Positions 20,532 to 28,517 of a stretch of 64,000 bases of DNA are shown one piece after another; within the stretch, counting starts at the first letter, position 1, and every line of letters begins with the position of its first letter. The notes under the pieces were generated by a model. That model made no database searches. It had not been told where the DNA came from and saw only the letters and a program-made list of their open reading frames with translations. Source of the DNA: Achromobacter xylosoxidans A8 (lineage in GTDB: Bacteria > Pseudomonadota > Gammaproteobacteria > Burkholderiales > Burkholderiaceae_B); the NCBI RefSeq assembly GCF_000165835.1, contig NC_014640.1, positions 1,054,001-1,118,000 on the forward strand, read 5' to 3'. The position numbers and the translations under genes were made by a program.

Positions 20532-21875
20532 CTATTCGCGCATCAGCGCTTCGATTTCCCCGGCCTGCACCGGCACGCCGCGGGTGATGAGTTCACAGCC
20601 TTCGTCGGTGACCAGCGCATCGTCCTCGGTACGGATACCGATGTTCCAGTACGCCTCGGGAACGTCGTCGGCGGGCCGCACGTAGATGCCGGGCTCGATC
20701 GTCAGCATCATGCCCGCTTCCAGCTTGCGCCAGGGCCGTTCGGCGCCATGGGCCGGGCCGGGCTGGCGGTAGTCGCCCACGTCGTGCACGTCCAGGCCCA
20801 GCCAGTGGCCGGTGCGGTGCATGTAGAAGCGGCTGTAGTCGCCGGATTCCAGCACGCCGTCCAGGGAACCCTTCAAGAGCTTCAGGTCCAGCATGCCTTG
20901 CGCCAGCACCCGCAGGGCGGCCTGGTGGCTGTCGTTGAAGCTGCGGCCCGGCGCCGTGGCTTGGGCGGCGGCATCCTGCGCGGCCACCGTCAGATCGTAC
21001 AGGGCGCGTTGCGGACCGCTGTAGCGGCCGTTCACGGGAAAGGTCCGGGTGATGTCGCTGGCATAGCTGTCGACCTCGCAGCCCGCGTCGATCAGCACCA
21101 GATCGCCGTCGCGCAGCGTCGCCTCGCCAGCCGGGTAATGCAGCACGCAGGCGTTGGCGCCCGCGGCCACGATGCTGTTGTAGGCGACCGATTGCGCGCC
21201 GTGGCGGCGGAACTCGTACAGCAGTTCGGCTTCGATCTCGTACTCCCGCATGCCGGCACGGGCGACGCGCATCGCGCGCACATGCGCGCCGGCGGAGATC
21301 TTGGCCGCGCGCCGCATCGCCGCGATTTCGGTGGCGTCCTTGATCAGCCGCATTTCGGCCAGCAGGGCGCGGACGTCCTGCTGGCGGGAGGGCGGCGCAT
21401 GGCCGCCGCGGCTGGCTTCGCGCGCCGCGGCCAGCCAGCGGTGCAGGCGGCCGTCGCTGCGCTTGTCGCCCGCCAAGGGCGCGTACAGGGTGGCGTGGTC
21501 CTGCAGCAGCGCGGGCATCAGCTCGTCCAGCGCATCGAGCGGATGCGCGTCGTCAAAGCCGAAATGCGCTGCCGCCGCTTCGGGGCCGAAACGCTTGCCT
21601 TCCCAGATTTCATGTTCGATGTGACGCGGGCGGCAGAACAGTATGGCGCGGTCGGTCGCACCCGCGCTCAGCACCAGCCAGGCACCGGGTTCGGTGAACC
21701 CGGTCAGGTAGAAAAAATCGCTGTCGTGCCGGTACGGATACTCCGCGTCGCGGTTGCGCGTGGCCTCTGGGGCGGTCGCCAGTATGGCGATGCCGCCGCC
21801 ATCGGCGCGCATCTGCTCCATCAGGCGTTGGCGCCGTGCGGCGTAGGGGGCAATGTCGTCGGGAGGCAGGCTCAT
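20532..21875 (-). CDS. pepP: Xaa-Pro aminopeptidase
   Basis: A 447-residue metallopeptidase (M24B) removing N-terminal residues before proline. The aminopeptidase P N-terminal domain begins YAARRQRLMEQM and contains NRDAEYPYRHDSDFFYLTGF. The catalytic pita-bread domain keeps the metal ligands: DAGCEVDSYASDITRTFPVNG (two Asp), HRTGHWLGLDVHD (His), TIEPGIYV and IRTEDD (Glu). Start is ATG at MSLPPDD; the reading frame is open a further 26 codons upstream without conservation. Confidence 0.95.
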   Translation of the reverse strand: MSLPPDDIAPYAARRQRLMEQMRADGGGIAILATAPEATRNRDAEYPYRHDSDFFYLTGFTEPGAWLVLSAGATDRAILFCRPRHIEHEIWEGKRFGPEAAAAHFGFDDAHPLDALDELMPALLQDHATLYAPLAGDKRSDGRLHRWLAAAREASRGGHAPPSRQQDVRALLAEMRLIKDATEIAAMRRAAKISAGAHVRAMRVARAGMREYEIEAELLYEFRRHGAQSVAYNSIVAAGANACVLHYPAGEATLRDGDLVLIDAGCEVDSYASDITRTFPVNGRYSGPQRALYDLTVAAQDAAAQATAPGRSFNDSHQAALRVLAQGMLDLKLLKGSLDGVLESGDYSRFYMHRTGHWLGLDVHDVGDYRQPGPAHGAERPWRKLEAGMMLTIEPGIYVRPADDVPEAYWNIGIRTEDDALVTDEGCELITRGVPVQAGEIEALMRE

Positions 21876-21995
21876 GGCGGACTGGGGCGCGAACCCCGGC
21901 AGGGTGAGGATGCCGTTTACTTTACCCGCCATCCCCCGGATGCAACAGCCCACGCGGCCTGCGCGGAATTCACTGGATACCGATGGGCAAGCTGC

Positions 21996-22001
21996 TACAA
22001 T
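21996..22001 (+). promoter_or_regulatory. Candidate -10 for riboswitch transcript
   Basis: TACAAT lies about 7 nt before the likely first base of the riboswitch. A weak CTGGAT sits 17 bp upstream as a possible -35. Placement fits the conserved 5' end of the aptamer, but the -35 match is poor. Confidence 0.4.
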
Positions 22002-22007
22002 CGCCGC

Positions 22008-22120
22008 TCTGTCATTGGGGAGTAGCCATCCTTTGTCCCCTCAAAGGAGCTAGCGTCAACAGACTTGGTGGTTCAGCGCTGCGCAGCAGCCGCTAGAACT
22101 CCATGGCGCTAGTAGCGGTT
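22008..22120 (+). promoter_or_regulatory. yybP-ykoY (Mn2+) riboswitch
   Basis: The stretch begins with ATTGGGGAGTAGCC, the hallmark 5' element of yybP-ykoY aptamers such as the E. coli alx leader. A hairpin CCTTTG...CAAAGG follows, then GCTAGCGTCAACAG, the second conserved patch (GTCAAC), and CGCTAG segments that can pair back with GCTAGCG. Members of this class sense Mn2+ and turn on metal exporters. Here it precedes an NCX-family exchanger. I cannot fold the RNA; the identification rests on the conserved boxes and their order. Confidence 0.8.
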
Positions 22121-22245
22121 CCATGCATGTCGGCAAGCCCGCCGCATGGACCAGCCAGGCGAGACCTTTGGCCGCGTTGCGTTCACCCCAGCCGGGCGAG
22201 CCGCGACGTCGCGCCAATTGGTTTCTGCTCGTCCGGCTCGCCTAT

Positions 22246-23250
22246 ATGTTTCTCACCCTGTTCCTGTTTTTCCTGTCAGCGGCAGTGATCTACTTCGCCT
22301 GCGAATATTTCGTAAATGGCGTTGAATGGGTCGGCCATCGCTTTCAGCTCGGCGCCACCGCCACCGGCACCGTGCTTGCCGCGTTCGGCACCGCCTTGCC
22401 GGAAAGCGCGGTGACCTTCATGGCCGTCGTGTTCGGCGAAACCCCTGAGCAAAAAGACATAGGCGTCGGCGCGGCCATGGGCGGCCCGCTGGTGCTGGCG
22501 ACACTGGCGTACGCGGTGGTCGGCCTGGCCCTGTGGCGCGCTCGGCGCGGGCAGGCCACGCAGGCGGACTGTATCAACGCGGACCAGCGCCGGCTGGCCC
22601 GCGACCAAGCCTGGTTCATGGGCATCTTCATCTTCAAGGTGGGCCTGGGTCTGCTGGCCTTTGCCTGGAAGCCCTGGCTGGGCATCCTGTTCCTGGCCAC
22701 CTACGGCCTCTACGTCAAGCGCGAACTCAGCCGCGACGAGGCCAGCCTGGATGCCGAGGAACTGGAACCGCTGAAGCTGCGCCCCCGCGATGAAGACCCG
22801 GCCATGTTTTGGGCAGTCGCGCAGACGCTGCTGGCCTTGGTGGTCATCGCCGGCGCATCGCATGTGTTCGTGAATCAGATCGAGTTGTTGGGCGTAGCCA
22901 TGGGCGCGTCGCCGCACGTTGCCGCCCTGTTGCTGGCGCCGGTGGCGACCGAGTTGCCGGAAATCATGAACGCGCTGATCTGGGTGCGCCAGGGCAAGGA
23001 GCGGCTGGCGCTGGCCAACATCTCGGGCGCCATGATGATCCAGGCGACCATTCCCAGCGCGCTGGGGATTTTCATGACGCCGTGGCTGCTGGACGCGCCC
23101 TTGCTGGCGGCTGGTCTGTTCACGATGTTGTCTATCGGTCTCCTGTGGTTGCGTTTCCGCCGTTCAGCCATGAGCGTGCCGGCTTTGTCGGCGGTGGGCG
23201 GGTTGTATGCGGTGTTCGCCGCCTATCTGGGCTGGCATTTCTACGTCTGA
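22246..23250 (+). CDS. NCX/CaCA-family cation exchanger (probable Mn2+ or Ca2+ export)
   Basis: A membrane protein of about 334 residues with two homologous halves of the Na+/Ca2+ exchanger superfamily. Each half has an alpha-repeat: TGTVLAAFGTALPESAVTFMA in the first and VAALLLAPVATELPEIMNALI in the second (P-E metal-binding motifs). The two are joined by an Asp/Glu-rich cytoplasmic loop (RDEASLDAEELEPL). The upstream yybP-ykoY element suggests Mn2+ as the physiological substrate, exported when high; this is inference. The open frame extends to ATG 22123, which follows the aptamer closely. I prefer 22246, where family similarity begins, though neither start has a strong Shine-Dalgarno sequence. 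Confidence 0.85.
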   Translation: MFLTLFLFFLSAAVIYFACEYFVNGVEWVGHRFQLGATATGTVLAAFGTALPESAVTFMAVVFGETPEQKDIGVGAAMGGPLVLATLAYAVVGLALWRARRGQATQADCINADQRRLARDQAWFMGIFIFKVGLGLLAFAWKPWLGILFLATYGLYVKRELSRDEASLDAEELEPLKLRPRDEDPAMFWAVAQTLLALVVIAGASHVFVNQIELLGVAMGASPHVAALLLAPVATELPEIMNALIWVRQGKERLALANISGAMMIQATIPSALGIFMTPWLLDAPLLAAGLFTMLSIGLLWLRFRRSAMSVPALSAVGGLYAVFAAYLGWHFYV

Positions 23251-23324
23251 CAGTGGTTTGCGCGCGGGGCTGCGGCCCCGCGCCGGTTTTTGCGGCATTC
23301 AAGTCCGATTTAGCGGCAAAAACC

Positions 23325-23353
23325 TTGTCCATAAGTGGAAACCCGCGTAAAAT
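23325..23353 (+). promoter_or_regulatory. Sigma70-like promoter of the mgtA leader
   Basis: TTGTCC and TAAAAT are separated by 17 bp, close to consensus at both boxes. The predicted start, near 23360, would produce a leader of several hundred nucleotides covering the hairpins and small ORFs up to mgtA. Confidence 0.65.
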
Positions 23354-23385
23354 CCTGCCTGTTATCCATCCCAGGAGCAGTCTTC

Positions 23386-23439
23386 GTGAATACCGATTCC
23401 GGCGAAAGTAGTCGATCTTGCATCGACGTCGCTGTTTAA
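23386..23439 (+). CDS. Candidate 17-residue acidic leader peptide
   Basis: A GTG-started ORF about 25 nt after the predicted transcription start, preceded by AGGAG at 8-9 nt. It encodes a 17-residue peptide rich in Asp, Glu and Ser (MNTDSGESS then RSCIDVAV). A perfect 6-bp hairpin GTCGAT/ATCGAC lies inside it, and its stop codon sits in the CTGTTTAACAG palindrome. Position and composition suggest a regulatory upstream ORF, but coding is unproven and the start is non-AUG. Confidence 0.4.
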   Translation: MNTDSGESSRSCIDVAV

Positions 23440-23543
23440 CAGGTCCACGCAGAACTCCGTCTGCCGCAGCCTGTTGAACAGGTTGCGGTTGTATCCCAAG
23501 CTCCAGGCGCAAGCCCGGGCAATCGCGCAAGCCAGCGGCTTGC
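23411..23543 (+). promoter_or_regulatory. Structured leader with alternative hairpins
   Basis: Four inverted repeats are visible: GTCGAT/ATCGAC at 23411-23427; CTGTT/AACAG at 23432-23442; a 25-nt near-perfect palindrome at 23464-23488 (arms CCGCAGCCTGTT and AACAGGTTGCGG, one G-T wobble); and GCAAGCC/GGCTTGC at 23527-23543 with an AGC loop. TTAACAGG of the second can instead pair with CCTGTT of the third, giving mutually exclusive structures, the logic known from Mg2+ leaders. No T-rich terminator is seen. Confidence 0.5.
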
Positions 23544-23690
23544 CGGGAACCTCCCCAACGTAAACCGCCAGAACCGCCGCCATCCGCAGCGTCAGCGTTC
23601 GTGCACGTTTGCCCGTGCCAGTCCGCCGAGCGCCGCGCGAGTGCGCGCGTATTCGCGATCACGCTCCCCATTCTTGCAATGGAGGTCGTT

Positions 23691-24044
23691 ATGCGTTTCT
23701 TCGACTTGTTCCTACGCCGCGCCGGCGTGGACCGCGCCACCGCCCTGGGCCGCCGCCGCGGCACTTCGCGCCTGACGGTCATCTGTCCGCGCGACGAGCT
23801 GGGCGCCTTGCGCAAGCAGATCTGCCTGGACTTCAGCGCCGCCGGCCTGGATGTCTCGCAAGTGCAGATCGACCAGGGCCGGGATCCTGGCATGGCATCG
23901 GCCTGCATCACCGTCAATTGCCCGCCGGAGCTGCGCGGCGAATTGATGTCGCAGGCGCGCCGCCTGAGCGCCAATCCCGCCGTGCGCCACGTCCATTTCG
24001 GCGCGCAAGCCACGCAAGCCGCCGCGCAAGCCGCGCTGGCCTGA
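23691..24044 (+). CDS. Small soluble protein resembling the MgtC C-terminal (ACT-like) domain
   Basis: A 117-residue protein with strong Shine-Dalgarno (GGAGG, 5 nt before ATG). After a basic N-terminus (MRFFDLFLRRAGVDR) it has a beta-alpha-beta-beta-alpha-beta pattern: SRLTVICPRDELGALRKQICLDFSAAG, then a variable strand, ASACITVNCPPELRGELMSQARRLSA, and VRHVHFG. This is the pattern of the ACT-like regulatory domain at the end of MgtC proteins. The membrane part of MgtC is missing. It lies directly upstream of mgtA in the same leader, which supports a role in Mg2+ homeostasis. It could also be an unrelated ferredoxin-fold protein; the function is inference. Confidence 0.6.
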   Translation: MRFFDLFLRRAGVDRATALGRRRGTSRLTVICPRDELGALRKQICLDFSAAGLDVSQVQIDQGRDPGMASACITVNCPPELRGELMSQARRLSANPAVRHVHFGAQATQAAAQAALA

Positions 24045-24074
24045 CGGCAGCCGATTCATTCCACAGGAGAGATC

Positions 24075-24140
24075 ATGCCTAGTGCCTTAGACCCCGAGCC
24101 TCGATTGCGCCCAGTGCGCGGCGCCGGCATGCCTGTCTGA
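24075..24140 (+). CDS. MgtL-like leader peptide upstream of mgtA
   Basis: A 21-residue ORF with AGGAG 5 nt before its ATG. The sequence runs MPSALDPEPRLR then PVRGAGMPV. It combines the acidic/proline run D-P-E-P with following arginines, like the Salmonella MgtL peptide, whose E-P-D-P run destabilises translating ribosomes at low Mg2+. It sits 30 nt after the ACT-like gene and 326 nt before mgtA. An 8-bp inverted repeat starts over its last codons, so translation of the peptide would affect folding downstream. Coding is not proven. Confidence 0.6.
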   Translation: MPSALDPEPRLRPVRGAGMPV

Positions 24141-24169
24141 TCTGTCTACTCGCTGCGAGCCGACAGGCA
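24130..24169 (+). promoter_or_regulatory. Hairpin overlapping the leader-peptide stop codon
   Basis: TGCCTGTC and GACAGGCA form a perfect 8-bp stem enclosing a smaller stem CTCG/CGAG (24149-24159). The 5' arm covers the end of the 21-residue leader ORF, so a ribosome finishing or stalling there would decide whether this structure forms. Confidence 0.6.
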
Positions 24170-24466
24170 GGATAGTCATCCTGGCCCGTACGGAGTCCGC
24201 AGCCAAGAATCCCCGGCCTGGCCCACACCTTGTGCGCCCTTGCCGCCGGTATCGATTCCCCCGCTAGCTCCCTTCCGTTTTCCGCACCCGGCGCATTTCA
24301 TGCGATCCGGACACCGGCAACATTGCTCCGGCGCCTGCGCACGCCTGTACGCGGCGGCTTGACGGCTTTCTGCGCGAAAGCCGCGGCCTGCTGCTGCCTG
24401 CGCGCGGGCGCGGCGGGCAGGGTCGTCCGTGTCTCCGACAACGATACGTACAACCGGAGCACTCCC
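24141..24466 (+). promoter_or_regulatory. C-rich, gene-free mgtA 5' leader
   Basis: There is no supported gene between the leader ORF and mgtA. From about 24205 to 24300 the sequence is C-rich and G-poor: positions 24241-24300 hold 26 C and 12 G. This is the composition of a Rho-utilisation (rut) site. In Salmonella the mgtA leader ends in a Rho-dependent terminator controlled by Mg2+ and MgtL translation. The analogy is inference. Confidence 0.45.
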
Positions 24467-27265
24467 ATGTTCAAGTTCCTCAAGTCCTTCTTTACGTCCG
24501 CGGCCGGCCTGCGGCAAACCGCAAGGCACTTCCGCCGCTCGCCCCTGCCGGAACAAGGCGCGGCGGCCGCCGCCGCAGCCTCCGACACCGCGCGCCACGC
24601 CAACCGCCAGATGCTGGACCTGTCGCGCATGGACTTCGGCGCCGTGTTCGCGCTGTTCGGCAGCAGCCGCGGCGGGCTGTCGGAAGCCCAGGCACAGGCC
24701 GCGCGCGAACGCTACGGCGCCAACGAGGTCGACCATGAAAAGCCGCTCTCCTGGCCTGCCCATCTCTGGCTGTCCTACCGCAATCCGTTCAACCTGCTCC
24801 TGACCGCGCTGGCGGCGCTGTCCTGGCTTACCGACGTGCACATGGCCGTCCCGGACGACCAGTCCTGGACGGCGGTGTTCATCATCGGCGCCATGGTGCT
24901 CATCTCCACCGTGTTGCGCTTTGCGCAGGAGCAGCGCTCCAGCCGCGCCGCCGAGTCGCTCAAGGCCATGGTGCAGAACACCGCCACCGTGCTGCGCAGC
25001 GATCCCGCCACCCAGGCCGAAGGCGACGCCCGCCGCTTTTTTGGCGTGACGCTGCATGTCAGCGGCTCGCGCCAGGTGGAGGCGCCGCTGACGGAACTGG
25101 TGCCGGGCGACGTGGTGCTCCTGTCCGCCGGCGACATGATTCCCGCCGACTGCCGCATCCTGGGCGCCAAGGACCTGTTCATCGCGCAAGCCGCGCTGAC
25201 GGGCGAATCCCTGCCCGTCGAAAAATACGCCACGCAGCGCACGGACACCGCCAACGCGCTGGAACTGGAGAACATGGCGTTCATGGGCACCAACGTGGTC
25301 AGCGGCTCCGGCAGCGCCATGGTGGTGGCCACCGGCTCGCGCACCTATTTCGGCCAGCTGGCCGGGCGCGTCACGCAGACCAGCCGAGCCCCGACCCAGT
25401 TCCAGCAAGGCATCAACCGGGTGAGCTGGGTGCTGATCCGCTTCATGCTGGTCATGGCACCCATCGTCATGCTGATCAACGGCTTTACCAAAGGCGACTG
25501 GATGGAGGCATTGTTGTTCGCGCTGGCCATCGCCGTGGGCCTGACGCCCGAAATGCTGCCCATGATCGTCACGGCCACGCTGGCCAAGGGGGCGGTGCGC
25601 ATGTCGCGCCGCAAGGTGGTGGTCAAGCGGCTGGATGCCATCCAGAACCTGGGCGCGATGAACGTGCTGTGCACCGACAAAACCGGCACCCTGACCCAGG
25701 ATCGCATCGTGCTGGAACGCCACACGGATGTGTATGGCGCCAGCAGCGACGATGTGCTGGCCTACGCCTATCTCAACAGCTACTACCAGACCGGCTTGAA
25801 GAACCTGCTGGACGTGGCGGTGCTGCAGCACGCCGAGGTCGAGCGCAAGCTCGATCTGGCGGCGAAGTACCGCAAGGTCGACGAAATCCCCTTCGACTTT
25901 TCCCGGCGCCGCATGTCGGTGGTGGTGAACGAGACCGAGAACGGCCGCGAGCACCACGAACTGATCTGCAAGGGCGCGCTGGAAGAAATGCTGTCGGCCT
26001 GCACCCGCCTGCGCGTGGGCCACGAAGAACATCTGCTGACCGATGCCCGCCGGGCCGATATCCGCCGCGTGACGGCGGACCTGAACCGTGACGGCCTGCG
26101 CGTCATCGCGGTAGGGGTCAAGGAAATGCCGCCGACCCAGCAAACCTATGGCGTGGCCGACGAGTCCGACCTGGTGCTGGTCGGCTACATGGCTTTCCTG
26201 GATCCTCCCAAGGAATCCACCGCTCCCGCGCTCAAGGCGCTCAGGAACTCCGGCATCGAAGTAAAGGTGCTGACGGGCGACGTCGAGCTGGTAACCCAGA
26301 AGGTCTGCCGCGAGGTGGATTTCGAGGTGCGCAAGGTCTACCTGGGCGCCGAGATCGAGGCGATGGACGAGGCGCAACTGGCCGCGGCCGTGCGCGAGGC
26401 CAATGTGTTCGCGCGCCTGACGCCAGCCCACAAGGAGCGCATCGTGCACAGCCTGCGGGCCCAGGGCAACACCGTGGGCTTCATGGGCGACGGCATCAAC
26501 GATGCCCCGGCCCTGCGGGCGGCGGACGTGGGCATTTCGGTGGATTCGGCGGTCGATATCTCGAAAGAGGCGGCCGACATCATCCTGCTGGAAAAGAGCC
26601 TGATGGTGCTGGAGGACGGCGTCATCGAAGGCCGCAAGACCTTCTGCAACATGCTCAAGTACCTGAAGATGACGGCCAGCTCGAACTTCGGCAACGTTTT
26701 CTCGGTCCTGGTGGCCAGCGCCTTCCTGCCGTTTCTGCCGATGCTGCCCATCCATCTGCTGGTGCAGAACTTGATGTACGACATTTCCCAGACGGCGATT
26801 CCGTTCGACAATGTCGACGAAGAGCTGTTGAAGCAGCCCCAGCAGTGGGACCCTGACGGCCTGGGCCGCTTCATGGTGTTTTTCGGTCCGATCAGTTCCA
26901 TATTCGATATCGCTACGTATGCGCTCATGTGGTACGTATTTCAGGCCAATGCACCGGAACACCAGACCCTGTTCCAGTCGGGCTGGTTCGTCGAAGGCTT
27001 GCTGTCGCAGACGCTCATCGTCCATATGATCCGCACGCGCAAGATCCCGTTCCTGCAAAGCCGCGCCGCCTGGCCGCTGATGGGCATGACTTTGATGGTG
27101 GTGGCGATGGGGCTGCTGCTGCCGTTCTCGCCGCTGGCGGAATACCTCCAGCTGCAGCCGCTGCCATGGAGCTATTTCCCCTGGCTGGTGGGCATCCTGT
27201 TGGCCTACTGCACGCTGACGCAGTTGTTGAAGGGAATCTGGGTCCGCCGTTATGGCTGGCAATAA
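24467..27265 (+). CDS. mgtA: P-type Mg2+-importing ATPase
   Basis: A 932-residue type IIIB P-type ATPase that imports Mg2+ across the inner membrane. It has the actuator motif LTGESLPVEKY, the catalytic DKTGTLTQD with the phosphorylated Asp, the hinge GDGINDAPALRAADVGISVDSAVDISKEAADIIL (GDGxND), the TGDVEL segment, and about ten TM helices, including LTPEMLPMIV in TM4. I chose ATG 24467 (MFKFLKSFF); the frame is open 79 codons upstream through non-conserved leader sequence. The upstream DPEP leader ORF supports Mg2+ control. A porin gene follows after 52 nt and may be co-transcribed. Confidence 0.95.
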   Translation: MFKFLKSFFTSAAGLRQTARHFRRSPLPEQGAAAAAAASDTARHANRQMLDLSRMDFGAVFALFGSSRGGLSEAQAQAARERYGANEVDHEKPLSWPAHLWLSYRNPFNLLLTALAALSWLTDVHMAVPDDQSWTAVFIIGAMVLISTVLRFAQEQRSSRAAESLKAMVQNTATVLRSDPATQAEGDARRFFGVTLHVSGSRQVEAPLTELVPGDVVLLSAGDMIPADCRILGAKDLFIAQAALTGESLPVEKYATQRTDTANALELENMAFMGTNVVSGSGSAMVVATGSRTYFGQLAGRVTQTSRAPTQFQQGINRVSWVLIRFMLVMAPIVMLINGFTKGDWMEALLFALAIAVGLTPEMLPMIVTATLAKGAVRMSRRKVVVKRLDAIQNLGAMNVLCTDKTGTLTQDRIVLERHTDVYGASSDDVLAYAYLNSYYQTGLKNLLDVAVLQHAEVERKLDLAAKYRKVDEIPFDFSRRRMSVVVNETENGREHHELICKGALEEMLSACTRLRVGHEEHLLTDARRADIRRVTADLNRDGLRVIAVGVKEMPPTQQTYGVADESDLVLVGYMAFLDPPKESTAPALKALRNSGIEVKVLTGDVELVTQKVCREVDFEVRKVYLGAEIEAMDEAQLAAAVREANVFARLTPAHKERIVHSLRAQGNTVGFMGDGINDAPALRAADVGISVDSAVDISKEAADIILLEKSLMVLEDGVIEGRKTFCNMLKYLKMTASSNFGNVFSVLVASAFLPFLPMLPIHLLVQNLMYDISQTAIPFDNVDEELLKQPQQWDPDGLGRFMVFFGPISSIFDIATYALMWYVFQANAPEHQTLFQSGWFVEGLLSQTLIVHMIRTRKIPFLQSRAAWPLMGMTLMVVAMGLLLPFSPLAEYLQLQPLPWSYFPWLVGILLAYCTLTQLLKGIWVRRYGWQ

Positions 27266-27317
27266 GTAGATGAGGACCGCGGCGGGCGCATGCCCGCCGC
27301 GCAATCAGGAGAAACGC

Positions 27318-28421
27318 ATGAGAATCGCTACTTTTGCCGCGCTGATGGCGGCCGGCCTGGCTCTTCCCCTGGCGGCGCGCGGCGCCGATACCGCACAGGG
27401 GCTGTCGTTGTACGGTGTGGTCGACGCGGGCGTGGCCGTCACCAAGGTGTCGGGGCAGGGCAGCCATAGCGGGCTGCTCAACGGCGGCTTGACCGACTCG
27501 CTGTGGGGCATGACGGGGGCGGAAGACATGGGCGGCGGCTGGAACGCCCGCTTCCAGCTGGAAAGCGGCTTCGATCCCTCGTCGGGCAAGCGGGCCGACG
27601 ATGATCGCCTCTTCAACTACGCCGCCTGGGTGGGCCTGGCCCATGACAGCTACGGCGACTTGCGGCTGGGTCGTCAGCACACCATAGGCCAGGTCTACGG
27701 CAATTCCCTGGAAATCGCCTCCTGGAAGGAAATGGGGATGGGCGCCACGTTCAAGGCGTCCGACAACTACCAGTTCAGTAACCTGGTCAATTACTACACG
27801 CCGGTCTGGCAGGGCTTTCAGGCCGGCATCGGCTATTCCTTCGACGCCGACGACCGCAGCCGCTTCCGTACCGCCAACAATAACCGCGCCCTCAGCCTGG
27901 GGCTGAAATATGAGGACGGCCCCTTGCTGGCGGTCGCCACCTGGGACCAATTGCGCCTGGCCGAAGCCCCGCCGGGCAGCAATGGCCGGCCGCAGGCGGT
28001 GCAGTTGGGCGCCTCGTATGATTTCGAGGTGCTGAAGCTGTCCCTGGCCTGGTCGCGCCAACGCAACGGCGACGTCGGGCTGGACGGCGGCGATCCGGAC
28101 GGCCTGGGCATGGGCCTGGGACCGGCCGCCTTCGTGCGCGGCGGCACGGTCAACGCCTGGCTGGTCGGCGCCAGCGTGCCGGTGGGGCCGGGCACGGTGC
28201 TGCTGCAATGGTCGCTGGCGCGGCCGGACTGGCATTGGGACAACGGCATGACGGCGCGCAATGCGCAGGTGATGACTCTGGGCTATACCTACGGCCTGTC
28301 CCCGCGCACGACGCTCTATGCCTTTACCGGCTATGTGTCGAACTACACGCTGGACGACCAGTTCGATCCTGCCCATTCCCACACCACGCGCGTGGGCACG
28401 GGCATTTCACACCGTTTCTGA
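27318..28421 (+). CDS. Gram-negative porin
   Basis: A 367-residue trimeric-type outer-membrane porin of the betaproteobacterial OmpC-like family. It has a signal peptide cut after about ARGAD, the typical start LSLYGVVDAGV, the loop region with WVGLAHDSYGDLRLGRQHT (L3 region), and the C-terminal VGTGISHRF ending in Phe, required for Bam-mediated insertion. A good Shine-Dalgarno (AGGAGA) precedes the ATG. Its position 52 nt downstream of mgtA suggests it helps divalent cations cross the outer membrane under Mg2+ limitation; this is inferred from context only. Confidence 0.9.
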   Translation: MRIATFAALMAAGLALPLAARGADTAQGLSLYGVVDAGVAVTKVSGQGSHSGLLNGGLTDSLWGMTGAEDMGGGWNARFQLESGFDPSSGKRADDDRLFNYAAWVGLAHDSYGDLRLGRQHTIGQVYGNSLEIASWKEMGMGATFKASDNYQFSNLVNYYTPVWQGFQAGIGYSFDADDRSRFRTANNNRALSLGLKYEDGPLLAVATWDQLRLAEAPPGSNGRPQAVQLGASYDFEVLKLSLAWSRQRNGDVGLDGGDPDGLGMGLGPAAFVRGGTVNAWLVGASVPVGPGTVLLQWSLARPDWHWDNGMTARNAQVMTLGYTYGLSPRTTLYAFTGYVSNYTLDDQFDPAHSHTTRVGTGISHRF

Positions 28422-28517
28422 GCGCCGGGGCAGGGCGGGCCGGGGTCAACTACAATCGGCGGGTGCGGCGCATGGCGCCCGTCCTCGTACAGCCCCGACG
28501 TTTTCCGGATGGTTTGC

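Noticed and set aside
24176..27304. Long antisense open frame across mgtA
   Set aside because: It is the shadow of the high-GC mgtA codons; the composition is low-complexity and resembles no family.
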